A stretch of DNA of 10,616 nucleotides from Stramenopiles sp. TOSAG23-3 (lineage: Eukaryota; Sar). The stretch is from NCBI GenBank assembly GCA_900128585.1, contig LT642799.1:1-10616 (forward strand), in the 5' to 3' direction. The notes under the pieces were generated by a model. That model ran no database searches. It worked only from the letters and a program-made list of their open reading frames with translations, and was not told the DNA's origin. Positions within the stretch are counted from its first letter, which is position 1. Every line of letters begins with the position of its first letter. The position numbers were made by a program, and so were the translations under genes. Shown one piece after another: positions 1 through 8,446 of this stretch.

Positions 1-1159
1 CGATGCGGACACCGCCGGGGCTGAGCGCACTACGGTCCCCATAGATAGCGTTTTTGTTCAAAGAAATATTGATCATTTCGCAGGTAATTTCCATTTTGCT
101 GCCGGTGATTCCCGCCGGGCGAAGATCCCATAGCTGCAAGTGGTTGTCTGAACCCCCAGTGGCCATCACGTACCCCTTTGCCGTCAGCGCTTCTCCAAGA
201 GCTTGGCAGTTCGTCACGACATCTTTGATGTACTGTTTAAACTCTGGGCTCATGGCTTCTTTCAGCTGGACCGCCAAGGCACCGATTTGGTGTTCGTGGG
301 GGCCGCCTTGGAGCCCTGGGAACACTGCCATGTCAATCTTCTGGCCGAATTTTCGCTCGTCTTTGCGGTAAAATATCATTCCCGCTCGTGGGCCACGGAG
401 GGACTTGTGCGTGGTCGTCGTCACAATGTCACAAAATTCAAACGGGCTCTTCGCAGCCCCGGTCGCGACAAGGCCACTAATGTGGGCCATGTCCATCATG
501 AGCAAGCTCCCGTTGCTGTTCGCGATGGCCCTGAACTTCTCGTAGTCCCACTCACGGGGATACGCCGATGCGCCCATAACAAGCATGGCCGGCTTAAAGA
601 GTGTCGACGTCTTCTCCAACGCTGGAAAATCGATCAACCCGTCGCTCGCGGATACCTGGTACGGCAAACTTTCGAAATAAATAGACGTAGCGCTAATTTT
701 CTTCCTTGTTCCTAGTTTCTTGTTGAGCGTGTAGTACCCGTGCGTCAAGTGCCCTCCAGAGGGCAGGTCCAGTCCCATAATTCTGTCGTGGGGCTGCAAT
801 AGAGCGGTGTACACGGCGAAATTAGCGGGGGAACCACTGTAAGGCTGCACGTTGACTCCCCACTTTTCGGGGTCCAAGCCGTACAGCTCCAACGCGCGCT
901 TCTGGCACAAGCTCTCGACCTGGTCGACGATTTCGCAGCCTCCATAGTACCGCTTTCCTGGGACACCTTCGGCATATTTATTAGTAAGCGCGCTACCAAG
1001 TGCTTCCATGACCGCACGGCTAGTGAAATTCTCGGACGCGATCAGCTCCAAACTCTCCCACTGCCGTCTCTTCTCTTTCTCGATCAAGTTGTAAATTTCT
1101 GGGTCGTGCTCGGCGAGCGGCTCCAAGCCCGTAAGTTCTTTTGCTGCGAGAGAGGCCAT
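1..1159 (-). CDS. SHMT: Serine hydroxymethyltransferase, N-terminal 386 residues (3' end outside window)
   Basis: SHMT is a PLP enzyme that interconverts serine plus tetrahydrofolate with glycine plus 5,10-methylene-THF, the main source of one-carbon units. I translated the minus strand from the ATG at 1157-1159 and found no stop or intron down to base 1. Family landmarks appear in order: ELIASENF near residues 39-46, the YYGGCE motif at 71-76, the PSGGHLTHG segment around 140-148, DMAHISG at 223-229 (PLP-ring Asp223 and His226), and [13 protein letters not shown] with the Schiff-base lysine at about K252. Roughly the last 80-90 residues of a normal ~470-residue SHMT lie beyond the window. 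The protein starts almost directly at the conserved core, with no long targeting extension, so a cytosolic isoform is inferred; organelle isoforms usually carry an N-terminal transit peptide. The ATG has a G at +4. The gene is divergent from the Argonaute gene, 1.8 kb away. Confidence 0.97.
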   Translation of the reverse strand, partial: MASLAAKELTGLEPLAEHDPEIYNLIEKEKRRQWESLELIASENFTSRAVMEALGSALTNKYAEGVPGKRYYGGCEIVDQVESLCQKRALELYGLDPEKWGVNVQPYSGSPANFAVYTALLQPHDRIMGLDLPSGGHLTHGYYTLNKKLGTRKKISATSIYFESLPYQVSASDGLIDFPALEKTSTLFKPAMLVMGASAYPREWDYEKFRAIANSNGSLLMMDMAHISGLVATGAAKSPFEFCDIVTTTTHKSLRGPRAGMIFYRKDERKFGQKIDMAVFPGLQGGPHEHQIGALAVQLKEAMSPEFKQYIKDVVTNCQALGEALTAKGYVMATGGSDNHLQLWDLRPAGITGSKMEITCEMINISLNKNAIYGDRSALSPGGVRI

Positions 1160-2942
1160 GATAGTTAGTTTTCTTTTTGCGTTCGTTGTAAATTAAAAGG
1201 TAAATGTTCAGTTAAAATAGTTGCTGTGTGATTCTATGCACTATTTACCGTTGCTTCTCTTTTTTTCTCCTTCGTCCAGATATCTAATGAATGAATGCTT
1301 TGAATCTATCCGTACGTACTCTATAATCCAAAGGTTAATATTTATTCCTATATTGCGCTATATCTGAATAATTGTCATTGTCATGGGAATTATTGGCAGT
1401 GGACTCACCACTCAATTTTGACAAAAGAAAGCCATTCATTCTCTATTGCTATGCAAAACAATTGTTAAGGGTATATGTTTACCTCTTATTTGTTAAAGAA
1501 GAAGTACAGAATTTCATTTGCCTTAAAAGAAATAAAAGAAAAGATGACGATGCGATTCTAATGTTAAATATTTAAATAATAAAAAAACAGAATCAAATCA
1601 AAATCAAAATCAAAATTAAAATAGATGGTTTTAGGTCTTATTTATTATTATTATATAGAGCTAATATAATAGAAGAATATCCAATATTTATTATTTACAT
1701 TAGACGACTACTCGTACATTCTATTATCTTATTTACTATCGTTAAAATTAGAAAGAAGAAAAGGAAGAATAAAAGAGGAAATTATTTTATTACATTTATT
1801 TAGAGTTATCTAGTATCTAGTACTATTTGACCTTTATCAAAAACCAATGGCCCATATTTCACAAGGTTCATCCTTGTAGTCCTCTTATTTTCTCTTTCTT
1901 TTTGATCTGAAGTGAGATAAGAGGAGTGAGGAGGAGTGAGTGTGAGAGGGGGGGGGTCATTGTATACTAGTCTAATGTACGTAATACATAGTCCTAGTCT
2001 TCTACGAAATAACTAGAACGACTACTAATAAAATATCCAAACTTTTCTTCTTCTTTATTAGTCTAGATAATAGAGGTGAGCTACGTAGAGACTACAGTAT
2101 GTCCTCTTTTGTTTTTTCGGCATCTTCATCTTCTTTCTGGTGGATAGCGTAAAAATAGTAAATAAATTGAAGCAGTGAAGCGTGTCAATCAATCAGATTC
2201 GAATATACTACAATGTACACAATACAATGCAATACAATGCAATGCAAACATGCCCCAAAATTATTAATGAAAAAATGAAGTCTTCTTCTTATTTACTAGT
2301 CTATTATAGTTTTATGCTGTGTGATAGTATTAGTTTAAATTGTTCTACGAGGACTAAAAAAAGATTTATTTTTTTTAGTTAAATAATCTATTTTCTTCTT
2401 CGTTCTTCTTTCTTCTTCTGAATTTTTTAGTCTTCTTCGTGTACCTTCCCTACTATTTACTTGTATATTACAAACGAACTAACTAAAGAAAACCTTCTCT
2501 TATTTTTTCAACAACAAAAAAAAAAATTCTATATTTATCTGCAAATCTTTTATTTACAGCGACATAGTATAAGATTCATACTTCAAAAATCCAACAACAC
2601 AAAAAAAGAAAATTTTCTTTTATTACCCCCACTGCTGCCTTGTACTTTATTCTTTCTCTTTACTACTACCTATCGTTTGAATAACCTGTGCTTAAGATAG
2701 AAAAGAAAGACTAAAAGATTTCACACAAATATTTAAAAGTATCATTCTTGTCGTAATTTACAAAACTGACGTCTAAACCACAGAGCGATTTATATCTTTC
2801 TCTTGGTTCTCTTCTTCACAAAAGCCCTTTAAAAACACTTATTTTATTTTATTCGAAACAAGCGAAAATCCTTTTCATTTGAATCAGGCAACTTGCATCG
2901 AATCAGAGGCATCATCATCATCATCACTTGCACGTACAAATT
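1160..2942. other. AT-rich divergent intergenic region (SHMT / Argonaute), no gene seen
   Basis: This spacer must hold the promoters and 5' leaders of both flanking genes. It is AT-rich and dense in stops. The few short open frames (for example around 1372-1575 and 2461-2700) have low-complexity K/N/F/L/Y-rich translations and no recognisable domain. Contents visible by eye are TTATT and CTT/TTC microsatellites, an AAAATC-type array at 1591-1624, a nine-G run at 1948-1956 inside a purine-rich GAGGAGTGAG stretch, short AATACAATGC repeats near 2221-2247, and an ATC triplet run at 2910-2926 just before the Argonaute start. No tRNA or other RNA gene was recognised. No clear TATA box can be chosen in such AT-rich sequence. 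Confidence 0.7.
1591..1624. repeat. Short A-rich tandem repeat (AATCAAA / AAAATC units)
   Basis: Four to five slightly degenerate units of AATCAAA or AAAATC run head to tail. The last ones mutate to AAAATTAAAAT. This is an ordinary AT-rich microsatellite within the noncoding spacer. Confidence 0.7.
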
Positions 2943-5900
2943 ATGTCTGGAAACCCAACACTAAGTTTGGTTAAGGATATTATGGGTCGGCCTCAGCCAA
3001 ACCCCGAACAGATGGCAGGAGCCATCAGGAGCTTGTGTGGATCGATACGGTCTGAAGGACTAGAACCTGAAAAGTTCCAAGGGGATTTCCAAAGAGTAGG
3101 GTACGACCTGAAGAAGGCCTTGCGGGAGGGTCCCAATCGGGGGTTTGTCAGTGCCACTCCCCCTGACTCTGGGACCTTTTACAATGTCCTGCAGTCCATG
3201 GAAAGGACACTCCAGCAACCCAGCAACGGTGGTGGTGGTTGGGGAAACTCATCCAGTGGCAATTCAGGCGGAGGGCGTGACTACGGAGGTGGACGGGATC
3301 CACCGCGCAGCAATGATTACAGCCCTCGCGGGGGCGGTGGCTACAACGACCGTGGAGGGCGTGGTGGTGGCTACAACGACCGTGGAGGACGTGGTGGTGG
3401 CTACAACGACCGTGGAGGACGTGGTGGTGGCTACAACGACCGCGGGGGAGGTGGCGGTGGCTACAACGACCGCGGGGGAGGTGGCGGTGGCTACAACGAC
3501 CGCGGGGGAGGTGGTGGTGGGCGCGGTGCGTGCTATGCCTTCCAACGAGGGGATTGCCACCGAGGCGATAGCTGTCGTTTCTCACACGATAGTGGAGGTG
3601 GCGGCGGAGGACGTGGCGGTGGCAACACTGACCGTGGAGGAGGCGACAGGCGACGACCACGGGGCCAGGACGACTACAACGACAGGGGAGGAGGTCGGCC
3701 AAGAAACTTCGGTTCTCGCCAAGCAACTGATGCGGAACTAAGCGACAACGCGGACCGAAATTGTGAGTTGACTCGAAATTGTTTTCGGCTTTCGACCAAA
3801 TCCTCCCAACAGATGCATCAGTACCGTGCGGAATTTGAAATATTCTCTGCGGAAGAAAACGGGTTCGTCCAGGACGAGATTCTGCAGACAGGAGTGGGAG
3901 AGCACGCCCAGATGCGAAACCGTTTGATGAATAAATGCTTTCGGCACTTCCAAGAAGGTGCATTTCGCCTGCGCCTTCCAGGGTCTACCCGAAATTACCC
4001 AAAGGAGAACGCGTCTTTTGACGGCATGACGTTCATGTCCCTTTCCTCGAAGGAACAATTGGACGAGCTGTCTGGAAAGGATGTCTCAACCGAAGGCGTT
4101 GAGGTGAGTTGGGAATCCCGAAAAACGCGTGATCCTCGCCAAGAGGAGGAGGAGGATGAGGAGGGCGCAGGAGAAAAGCCTCAGACCACAAAGTACTGTA
4201 TAAAGCTCATCAATGTGAGATCAATCGAAGATCTCAATGAGATTGATTCGAGTGAATCCGTTCAAGTCCAAACCAGTTGGGTAAGAAAAGCCATAAGTGA
4301 CTCTGACACAGAATACATCGCTACCATTGAAAATGGAGTATTCCTCAAGAAGAGTGATGTCCGCGCCATCATGGAAAATGCCGTTGGGCGACAAAATCGC
4401 GGCACTGGTTTGGCAACGATCCAAGAGCTTGACATCAGAGGTTCGGACAACCTTATTCTTGTTCGGGGTTGGAATACTTGTGTCGGGCATTCCAGCGAGG
4501 GATTCTTTCTTGAAGTGGCCCTGAAAAATATTTACTTTCAGAAAATGTCTGTGTTGAAGCAGATGACAGATTCGGGGTTTAAGTTGATTGGGGAGACTGG
4601 GGAGAGGGAGAAGGAGAGAATATGGGAGCTGTTTAAGGGGAAAAGAGTCGTAACCATGTACAATGGTCGGAAGTATCTCCTGGACCATATCAAGTGGGAC
4701 GTAACGGCGGGTGACGCGGTACCGGAGAACCTGAACCAAAAGCTCATGAAGAAGAAGTCGCAGACGAATCCGTACACGTATAAGGAGTATTTCCTCCTGA
4801 ACTATGACTGCCACGTAGACGCGAATGAGCCGCTTCTGTGCAGCATGGTGACGTCCCGACGTGGAGGCGAAGCCAGGACCCACGAATGCTTGCTGCCCCC
4901 ATCGCTTTGCCACCGCCTTGGCCTTAACCAGGACCAGGACAGGAACAGTAGTACAAAACAGGCCATGGTAAACAATTGCAGGGTCAGTCCAAGAGACGGC
5001 TTGGAGTTTGCACAGCTGTTTGTGAGAGAAATTTCAACTGTCATGGGCAGGCCTGGTTTTCCCATTACCGTGGACCCTCACCCCATAACAAGGACGGGGA
5101 AAGTATTCAAAAAAGCAGTGATCGAGTTTAACGATGAAACCGCCTACTTTCCAAGTGACCGCCACGATTGGCGGAGACCGCAGCAAGGGAAGCCCATCGC
5201 AAAGCAAAATGAAGGAACCATTGAATTGAAGAACTGGGCAATTATTTGCCCGGTACGCCACCGACGAGATGCTGAGGACTTTGTGCGAAATTTTGACAGG
5301 ATTCAAGGTCCGCTCCGAGTCGCTCTTGGCCAACGACCGGTTTGGATTGAACCGAATGGTTCGAGTGCAGACGACTACATCAGGGCCTACACACAAGAGA
5401 TCAGAAGGCAGCAAAATGGTTTCGATTTTGTTCTGGTTGTGTTGACTAGCACGACCGCATCGTTTTACGAAGCGATCAAAGGTTATTTAACTTTTTCTGA
5501 ATGGGCAACCATGTCGCAGTGCATATCCCCACAAAATTCTTTACGTAACTCGAAGCGTATGATGAGCGTGGCGACGGGGGTGGTGCTTCAAATTGCTGGG
5601 CCAAAGAATGGTAAATCCATCTGGTCTGTGCGTGCGCTGAGCGACCTTACAGCCAGGATTTGCAAACCAGCCGAAGGGAAGCCGAAGAAATGCTGTGTCA
5701 TGGCCCTGAGCCAGTGGCAGGGTATGAGTTGCTTAACTTTCAGTGTCGACGAGGGCTTGGTGGACATTCGGTGCGATTTTCATTTATCCGAAATTGTGGA
5801 CGAAATTCGCATAGGAGGTGATCCTTTTCAAGCCGAAATGGTGAAGAATAGTCTTGATCGGTACGCGAAAGCCAATGACAGCACAATGCCAAATGGTATC

Positions 5901-6434
5901 TTGCTCTACGTGACTGGCCATGGGGATGGACAATCGAGATATGCCGAGGAGTCTACGTTGAGAATCGTGACACAAGTTACTGAACATTATGACAGCAAGG
6001 GTCTCCCAAGGCCTGGTTTCGAAGTTTGCCAAGTGAACCAATCAGGCTCAAAACTTTTGGGTGCTCGCATGGACAATGCTGACCCAGGAAGCTGCCTGGA
6101 CATCGATACGGAAACGTCCATTCTGCTTGCGCACAAGTGTGGGATTCGGGATGCCACCGCTGTCCCTATAAAACTCATTCGAGCGACTCCAACACTCTTA
6201 GAAATGGGGCCTGATTCTTGGGATGCTGTCAAACGAATTTCCCATAAGCAGTGTCATATGTATGAGAATTATCCTGGCGTCATCAGGCTTCCCTCCATAT
6301 TACACAAATCGAAAATTGGGGCTGAAAAGCTTTCAAAATGGTGGAAAAAATTCCAAGCCAGTGATAATGGTACTAATTGGCAGAGTGGGCGTCGTAACCT
6401 GGAACCTTTTTTAGACAAGTCGTTCTTTGTGTAA
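2943..6434 (+). CDS. PIWI-clade Argonaute with RGG/CCCH N-terminus and substituted slicer residues
   Basis: 1163 residues, one exon. The first in-frame ATG is at 2943 (A at -3); the frame extends only five codons upstream to a TTG. Domains: an unrecognised, probably helical module (1-95); a Gly/Arg/Asn/Tyr/Asp-rich RGG region (96-255) holding a CCCH zinc finger (C197, C205, C211, H215); an N/L1 region with an acidic run at 401-411; PAZ (about 560-661; NEPLLCS and the LLPPSLCHRLGL end resemble Piwi PAZ); MID (about 764-900); PIWI (about 913-1141). The MID pocket keeps Y842, K846, Q859, Q883 and K888, as expected for binding a guide 5' phosphate. In PIWI the catalytic Asp positions align to L922 and T991 (YVTGHGDGQ where active enzymes have YRDG-x-x-x-GQ), and the final His/Asp to K1124 after YPGVIRLPS. 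Guide-directed silencing without cleavage, probably with partners recruited through RGG and zinc finger, is inferred. RGG-bearing Argonautes are known in trypanosomes and Toxoplasma. Confidence 0.92.
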   Translation: MSGNPTLSLVKDIMGRPQPNPEQMAGAIRSLCGSIRSEGLEPEKFQGDFQRVGYDLKKALREGPNRGFVSATPPDSGTFYNVLQSMERTLQQPSNGGGGWGNSSSGNSGGGRDYGGGRDPPRSNDYSPRGGGGYNDRGGRGGGYNDRGGRGGGYNDRGGRGGGYNDRGGGGGGYNDRGGGGGGYNDRGGGGGGRGACYAFQRGDCHRGDSCRFSHDSGGGGGGRGGGNTDRGGGDRRRPRGQDDYNDRGGGRPRNFGSRQATDAELSDNADRNCELTRNCFRLSTKSSQQMHQYRAEFEIFSAEENGFVQDEILQTGVGEHAQMRNRLMNKCFRHFQEGAFRLRLPGSTRNYPKENASFDGMTFMSLSSKEQLDELSGKDVSTEGVEVSWESRKTRDPRQEEEEDEEGAGEKPQTTKYCIKLINVRSIEDLNEIDSSESVQVQTSWVRKAISDSDTEYIATIENGVFLKKSDVRAIMENAVGRQNRGTGLATIQELDIRGSDNLILVRGWNTCVGHSSEGFFLEVALKNIYFQKMSVLKQMTDSGFKLIGETGEREKERIWELFKGKRVVTMYNGRKYLLDHIKWDVTAGDAVPENLNQKLMKKKSQTNPYTYKEYFLLNYDCHVDANEPLLCSMVTSRRGGEARTHECLLPPSLCHRLGLNQDQDRNSSTKQAMVNNCRVSPRDGLEFAQLFVREISTVMGRPGFPITVDPHPITRTGKVFKKAVIEFNDETAYFPSDRHDWRRPQQGKPIAKQNEGTIELKNWAIICPVRHRRDAEDFVRNFDRIQGPLRVALGQRPVWIEPNGSSADDYIRAYTQEIRRQQNGFDFVLVVLTSTTASFYEAIKGYLTFSEWATMSQCISPQNSLRNSKRMMSVATGVVLQIAGPKNGKSIWSVRALSDLTARICKPAEGKPKKCCVMALSQWQGMSCLTFSVDEGLVDIRCDFHLSEIVDEIRIGGDPFQAEMVKNSLDRYAKANDSTMPNGILLYVTGHGDGQSRYAEESTLRIVTQVTEHYDSKGLPRPGFEVCQVNQSGSKLLGARMDNADPGSCLDIDTETSILLAHKCGIRDATAVPIKLIRATPTLLEMGPDSWDAVKRISHKQCHMYENYPGVIRLPSILHKSKIGAEKLSKWWKKFQASDNGTNWQSGRRNLEPFLDKSFFV
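3331..3510 (+). repeat. 30-bp coding minisatellite, six units (RGGGYNDRGG / GGGGYNDRGG)
   Basis: The block CTACAACGAC recurs at 3341, 3371, 3401, 3431, 3461 and 3491, exactly 30 bp apart, so the array keeps the frame and adds ten residues per unit. The linkers fall into two groups: CGTGGAGG-type units first, then CGCGGGGGAG-type units. A degenerate copy (ACTACAACGAC followed by AGGGGAGG) lies beyond the zinc finger near 3672-3690. The array encodes the YNDRGG repeats of the Argonaute RGG region. Because it is almost free of stops in other frames, it also creates long spurious ORFs. Confidence 0.95.
3531..3587 (+). other. CCCH zinc finger within the Argonaute N-terminus
   Basis: Residues 197-215 of the Argonaute read C-X7-C-X5-C-X3-H, with an aromatic at C+1 and the basic/aromatic CRFSH ending typical of CCCH fingers. 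In characterised proteins this finger binds single-stranded RNA or mediates protein contacts. It is flanked on both sides by glycine/arginine-rich sequence, so it is part of the same disordered tail and not a separate gene. Confidence 0.85.
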
Positions 6435-7211
6435 AACAAAAAAAAACAAAGCATAGTGAGCAGGAACGGTCTGGGAACACCATTTATTATCCTGCTCGTG
6501 TCGGTCATATGCGCACTATCCGCCTGAAGTGCGAAACTCAGCCAACTGTGCTGCAATTTCGTTTTTTTTATTTATTATTATCAGTTATTATTTCCCTTTC
6601 ATTATAATAACGATGTATTGCCATCATTTTTCCCTGTTTTTTTTGTTCCCTTCTTGTTCTATTGTTCTATTGTTCTACGAGTATTGTTCTACCTCGTATT
6701 ATTGTACCGGTACTACTTCTAAATCATTAGTCGTCTATGATAATAATAATAATAAGCCCTCCGCGACACAATAACGGAATAATACTATTATTCCTACGTA
6801 GTATATTATTCGCAAACAAAAAATGCATTTCGCTTGTTCGCTTGCTGCTGACTCTTCTTCTTCTCCCTATTTAGGTCTAATAATAAAAAATATTACACTA
6901 CTACATAGCAATAGCAGGAAAATCATTCTCTCTATCTCATCATCATAATATTTTTTTTAACACAACAACACACCACTCTTCTCTAAATGATTTGCTTCTG
7001 GGATTTCTGCTTCCTAATTTTTTCTCCTCCTCACAAAATTGCTTCTACCATATTGCATTAACTATTAATGTAGCTCACTGAAGCAAATGATAGAAAAATC
7101 AGGTAGCAGGTCCCGAGCCACTATGTGATATTTTTCATACGAAAAGCGCAAACGGAAAGGCAACGATCATTTTACGTCAAGGGATTACAAACAAAATCTA
7201 CGTGTGTCAAA
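6435..7211. other. AT-rich intergenic region between Argonaute and ORAI-PH genes
   Basis: Noncoding spacer holding the 3' end of the Argonaute transcript and the promoter and leader of the next gene. An A-rich run follows the Argonaute stop at once. Four imperfect ATTGTTCTA copies lie near 6660-6695, a TAA triplet run at about 6739-6755, two palindromes at 6776-6801, and CT-rich stretches nearer the ORAI-PH start. No canonical AATAAA was seen shortly after the Argonaute stop. Small open frames here are low-complexity and not credible genes. Confidence 0.65.
6776..6801. repeat. Two adjacent palindromes (19-bp and 8-bp)
   Basis: GGAATAATACTATTATTCC (6776-6794) is a perfect 9-bp inverted repeat around one central base. 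CTACGTAG (6794-6801) is a perfect 8-bp palindrome sharing its first base. They may be binding sites or a small extrudable hairpin; AT-richness makes chance palindromes more likely. Confidence 0.6.
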
Positions 7212-8369
7212 ATGTTATCCGCCGAACACTATGCCCTGGAAAATGAGCTTGTACGAAGTGTACTTGAAATTAAACAAAAAGAAATTGAGTTTTACTTGGA
7301 CCGTTTCAGTGCTATTGCAACTCAGAGCGCTCTTCTGTTGGGTGTTGTAACGGGTGGGTTTGCCAGTTTCGATTCTGGTAAATTTGACCATACTGATCAT
7401 CCCTGGTTAAAAAGCATTGAAAAACCTTACATTTACTGTGGAACACTCTCTCTTATATGCTCCCTGGATACAATCATGGTCGCCACGTTTGCAGGTATCT
7501 GGGGTCCGTCGCTTGCGCTACGGGGACCCGGTGGCAGTGTAACAAAAGCCTACTATGTTCTTAAAAAGCAATCAAAGCATGTTATGCTGTCGTTTGGCTT
7601 ATCGATTTTGTTCTTCACTGTGTTCATTGCGTCCGCAATGTTCACAGTGGACTTGCCGGGTGTTTTTTTTACGGACGCAACAATTTGCGGTGCCCTTATT
7701 ATTGTTGCAGTTTCGATGTCCACTAGAAATTTGTACCGCGTACGTGAATCATTTATGTTTAAAAAGCAAGTAATAATGGATAATGTAGTGACGCCCGAGG
7801 AGAGTGTCGAACTGAAGGATGTTTCAATGCATAAGAGCAGCTCAGAGCTTTCACAAAGGTTACTATCAAGCTTGACAAAGGCGAGTAGTGGTTCATTCGA
7901 GGATCACTCCACCGAGCGACCTGCTGACGAACCCATAGTTGGCGCTAAAGTTGCACCAGTGGATGGAGCTTTTCAGTGTGAAGGTTATTTAGAAAAGCGA
8001 GGGAAAATACAGAATAGCTTAATTGGCTACGAATCTTGGGCAAAACGGTATTTTCTTTTACTCGGCACCAAACTCTATGGTTTCAAAAATGAAGATGCGT
8101 GTCATGATTATTTTTATAACCCGAACGGGAAAAACCGAACGAGCACTAAAATTATCGAACTTGGAGGATATGAAATCATGGTCGATTCTCAAGTGGTCTC
8201 GAACCAAAACGCAAATCGGGGAAAGCCTCGTTTCGGTTTTTCATTGGTGCGCATTGATGATCAAGAATCTGAAAGAGACCGTTTCTTTCGAACCGATTCA
8301 AGCGAGTCGTTGAATACGTGGGTCAAAGCTTTGGTAATGGCAAGCCTGACTGGCGACGATGAGAGTTAG
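7212..8369 (+). CDS. Four-TM ORAI-like calcium-channel-family protein with C-terminal PH domain
   Basis: 385 residues from the ATG at 7212 (A at -3). The same frame is open 29 codons upstream to a GTG, which I do not use. After a charged helix (about 8-33) come four hydrophobic segments: TM1 about 34-53, TM2 about 74-97, TM3 about 124-145, TM4 about 152-170. TM1 starts ATQSALLLG, close to the SALLSG of ORAI TM1; spacing and four-TM plan also fit ORAI store-operated Ca2+ channels. The TM2-TM3 loop holds GPSLALRGPGGS. A linker rich in Ser (about 205-240) precedes a PH domain (about 252-378): EGYLEKRGK, W276-x-KRYFLLLGTKLYGF, and the conserved C-terminal helix Trp (W370). PH domains commonly bind phosphoinositides, so plasma-membrane or endomembrane placement is inferred. 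The ORAI pore-filter Glu position appears to be Ser52, with Asp54 nearby, so channel activity is uncertain. The PH call is firm, the ORAI call moderate. Confidence 0.8.
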   Translation: MLSAEHYALENELVRSVLEIKQKEIEFYLDRFSAIATQSALLLGVVTGGFASFDSGKFDHTDHPWLKSIEKPYIYCGTLSLICSLDTIMVATFAGIWGPSLALRGPGGSVTKAYYVLKKQSKHVMLSFGLSILFFTVFIASAMFTVDLPGVFFTDATICGALIIVAVSMSTRNLYRVRESFMFKKQVIMDNVVTPEESVELKDVSMHKSSSELSQRLLSSLTKASSGSFEDHSTERPADEPIVGAKVAPVDGAFQCEGYLEKRGKIQNSLIGYESWAKRYFLLLGTKLYGFKNEDACHDYFYNPNGKNRTSTKIIELGGYEIMVDSQVVSNQNANRGKPRFGFSLVRIDDQESERDRFFRTDSSESLNTWVKALVMASLTGDDES

Positions 8370-8410
8370 AACGGACGTGACCGACCGATAACCGATGAGT
8401 ACGCTGCCCA

Positions 8411-8428
8411 TGCACTCCACAGAGTGCA
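8411..8428 (+). repeat. Perfect 7-bp stem-loop in the ORAI-PH 3' region
   Basis: TGCACTC-CACA-GAGTGCA forms a 7-bp stem with a four-base loop, starting 42 bases after the stop. It lies in the expected 3' UTR, just ahead of an AATAAA. It could be an RNA stability or processing element, or chance. Confidence 0.5.
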
Positions 8429-8440
8429 AGGGATAATACA

Positions 8441-8446
8441 AATAAA
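8441..8446 (+). promoter_or_regulatory. Candidate poly(A) signal AATAAA for ORAI-PH gene
   Basis: AATAAA lies 72 bases after the stop of the ORAI-PH gene, at a plausible distance for 3' end formation. A second AATAAA is at 8602-8607. The sequence alone does not show which is used. Confidence 0.4.

Noticed and set aside
54-715. Plus-strand open frames across the SHMT region
   Set aside because: They lie antisense to the clear SHMT coding sequence and have no domain of their own.
1372-2700. Three small plus-strand frames (66-79 codons) in the spacer
   Set aside because: Low-complexity translation from AT-rich sequence, some without an ATG start, and no recognisable domain.
2928-2942. Five-codon N-terminal extension of the Argonaute from a TTG
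   Set aside because: TTG starts are unlikely in a nuclear eukaryotic gene; the ATG at 2943 follows with A at -3.
3331-3510. CRISPR array, because of the regular 30-bp period
   Set aside because: There are no unique spacers; the whole 30-bp unit repeats and encodes protein.
3145-3963. Long frames on both strands over the RGG minisatellite (up to 271 residues)
   Set aside because: The GC-rich 30-bp array lacks stops in several frames. The translations are T/V/A- or H/R/C-rich repeats mirroring the RGG array.
6529-6774. 81-codon plus-strand frame after the Argonaute
   Set aside because: Its translation is F/I/Y/S-rich, typical of T-rich noncoding DNA.
7125-7211. 29-codon extension of the ORAI-PH protein from a GTG
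   Set aside because: Not an ATG; the extension is basic and not family-like, and the ATG at 7212 has a good context. Translation by a non-AUG start cannot be fully excluded.
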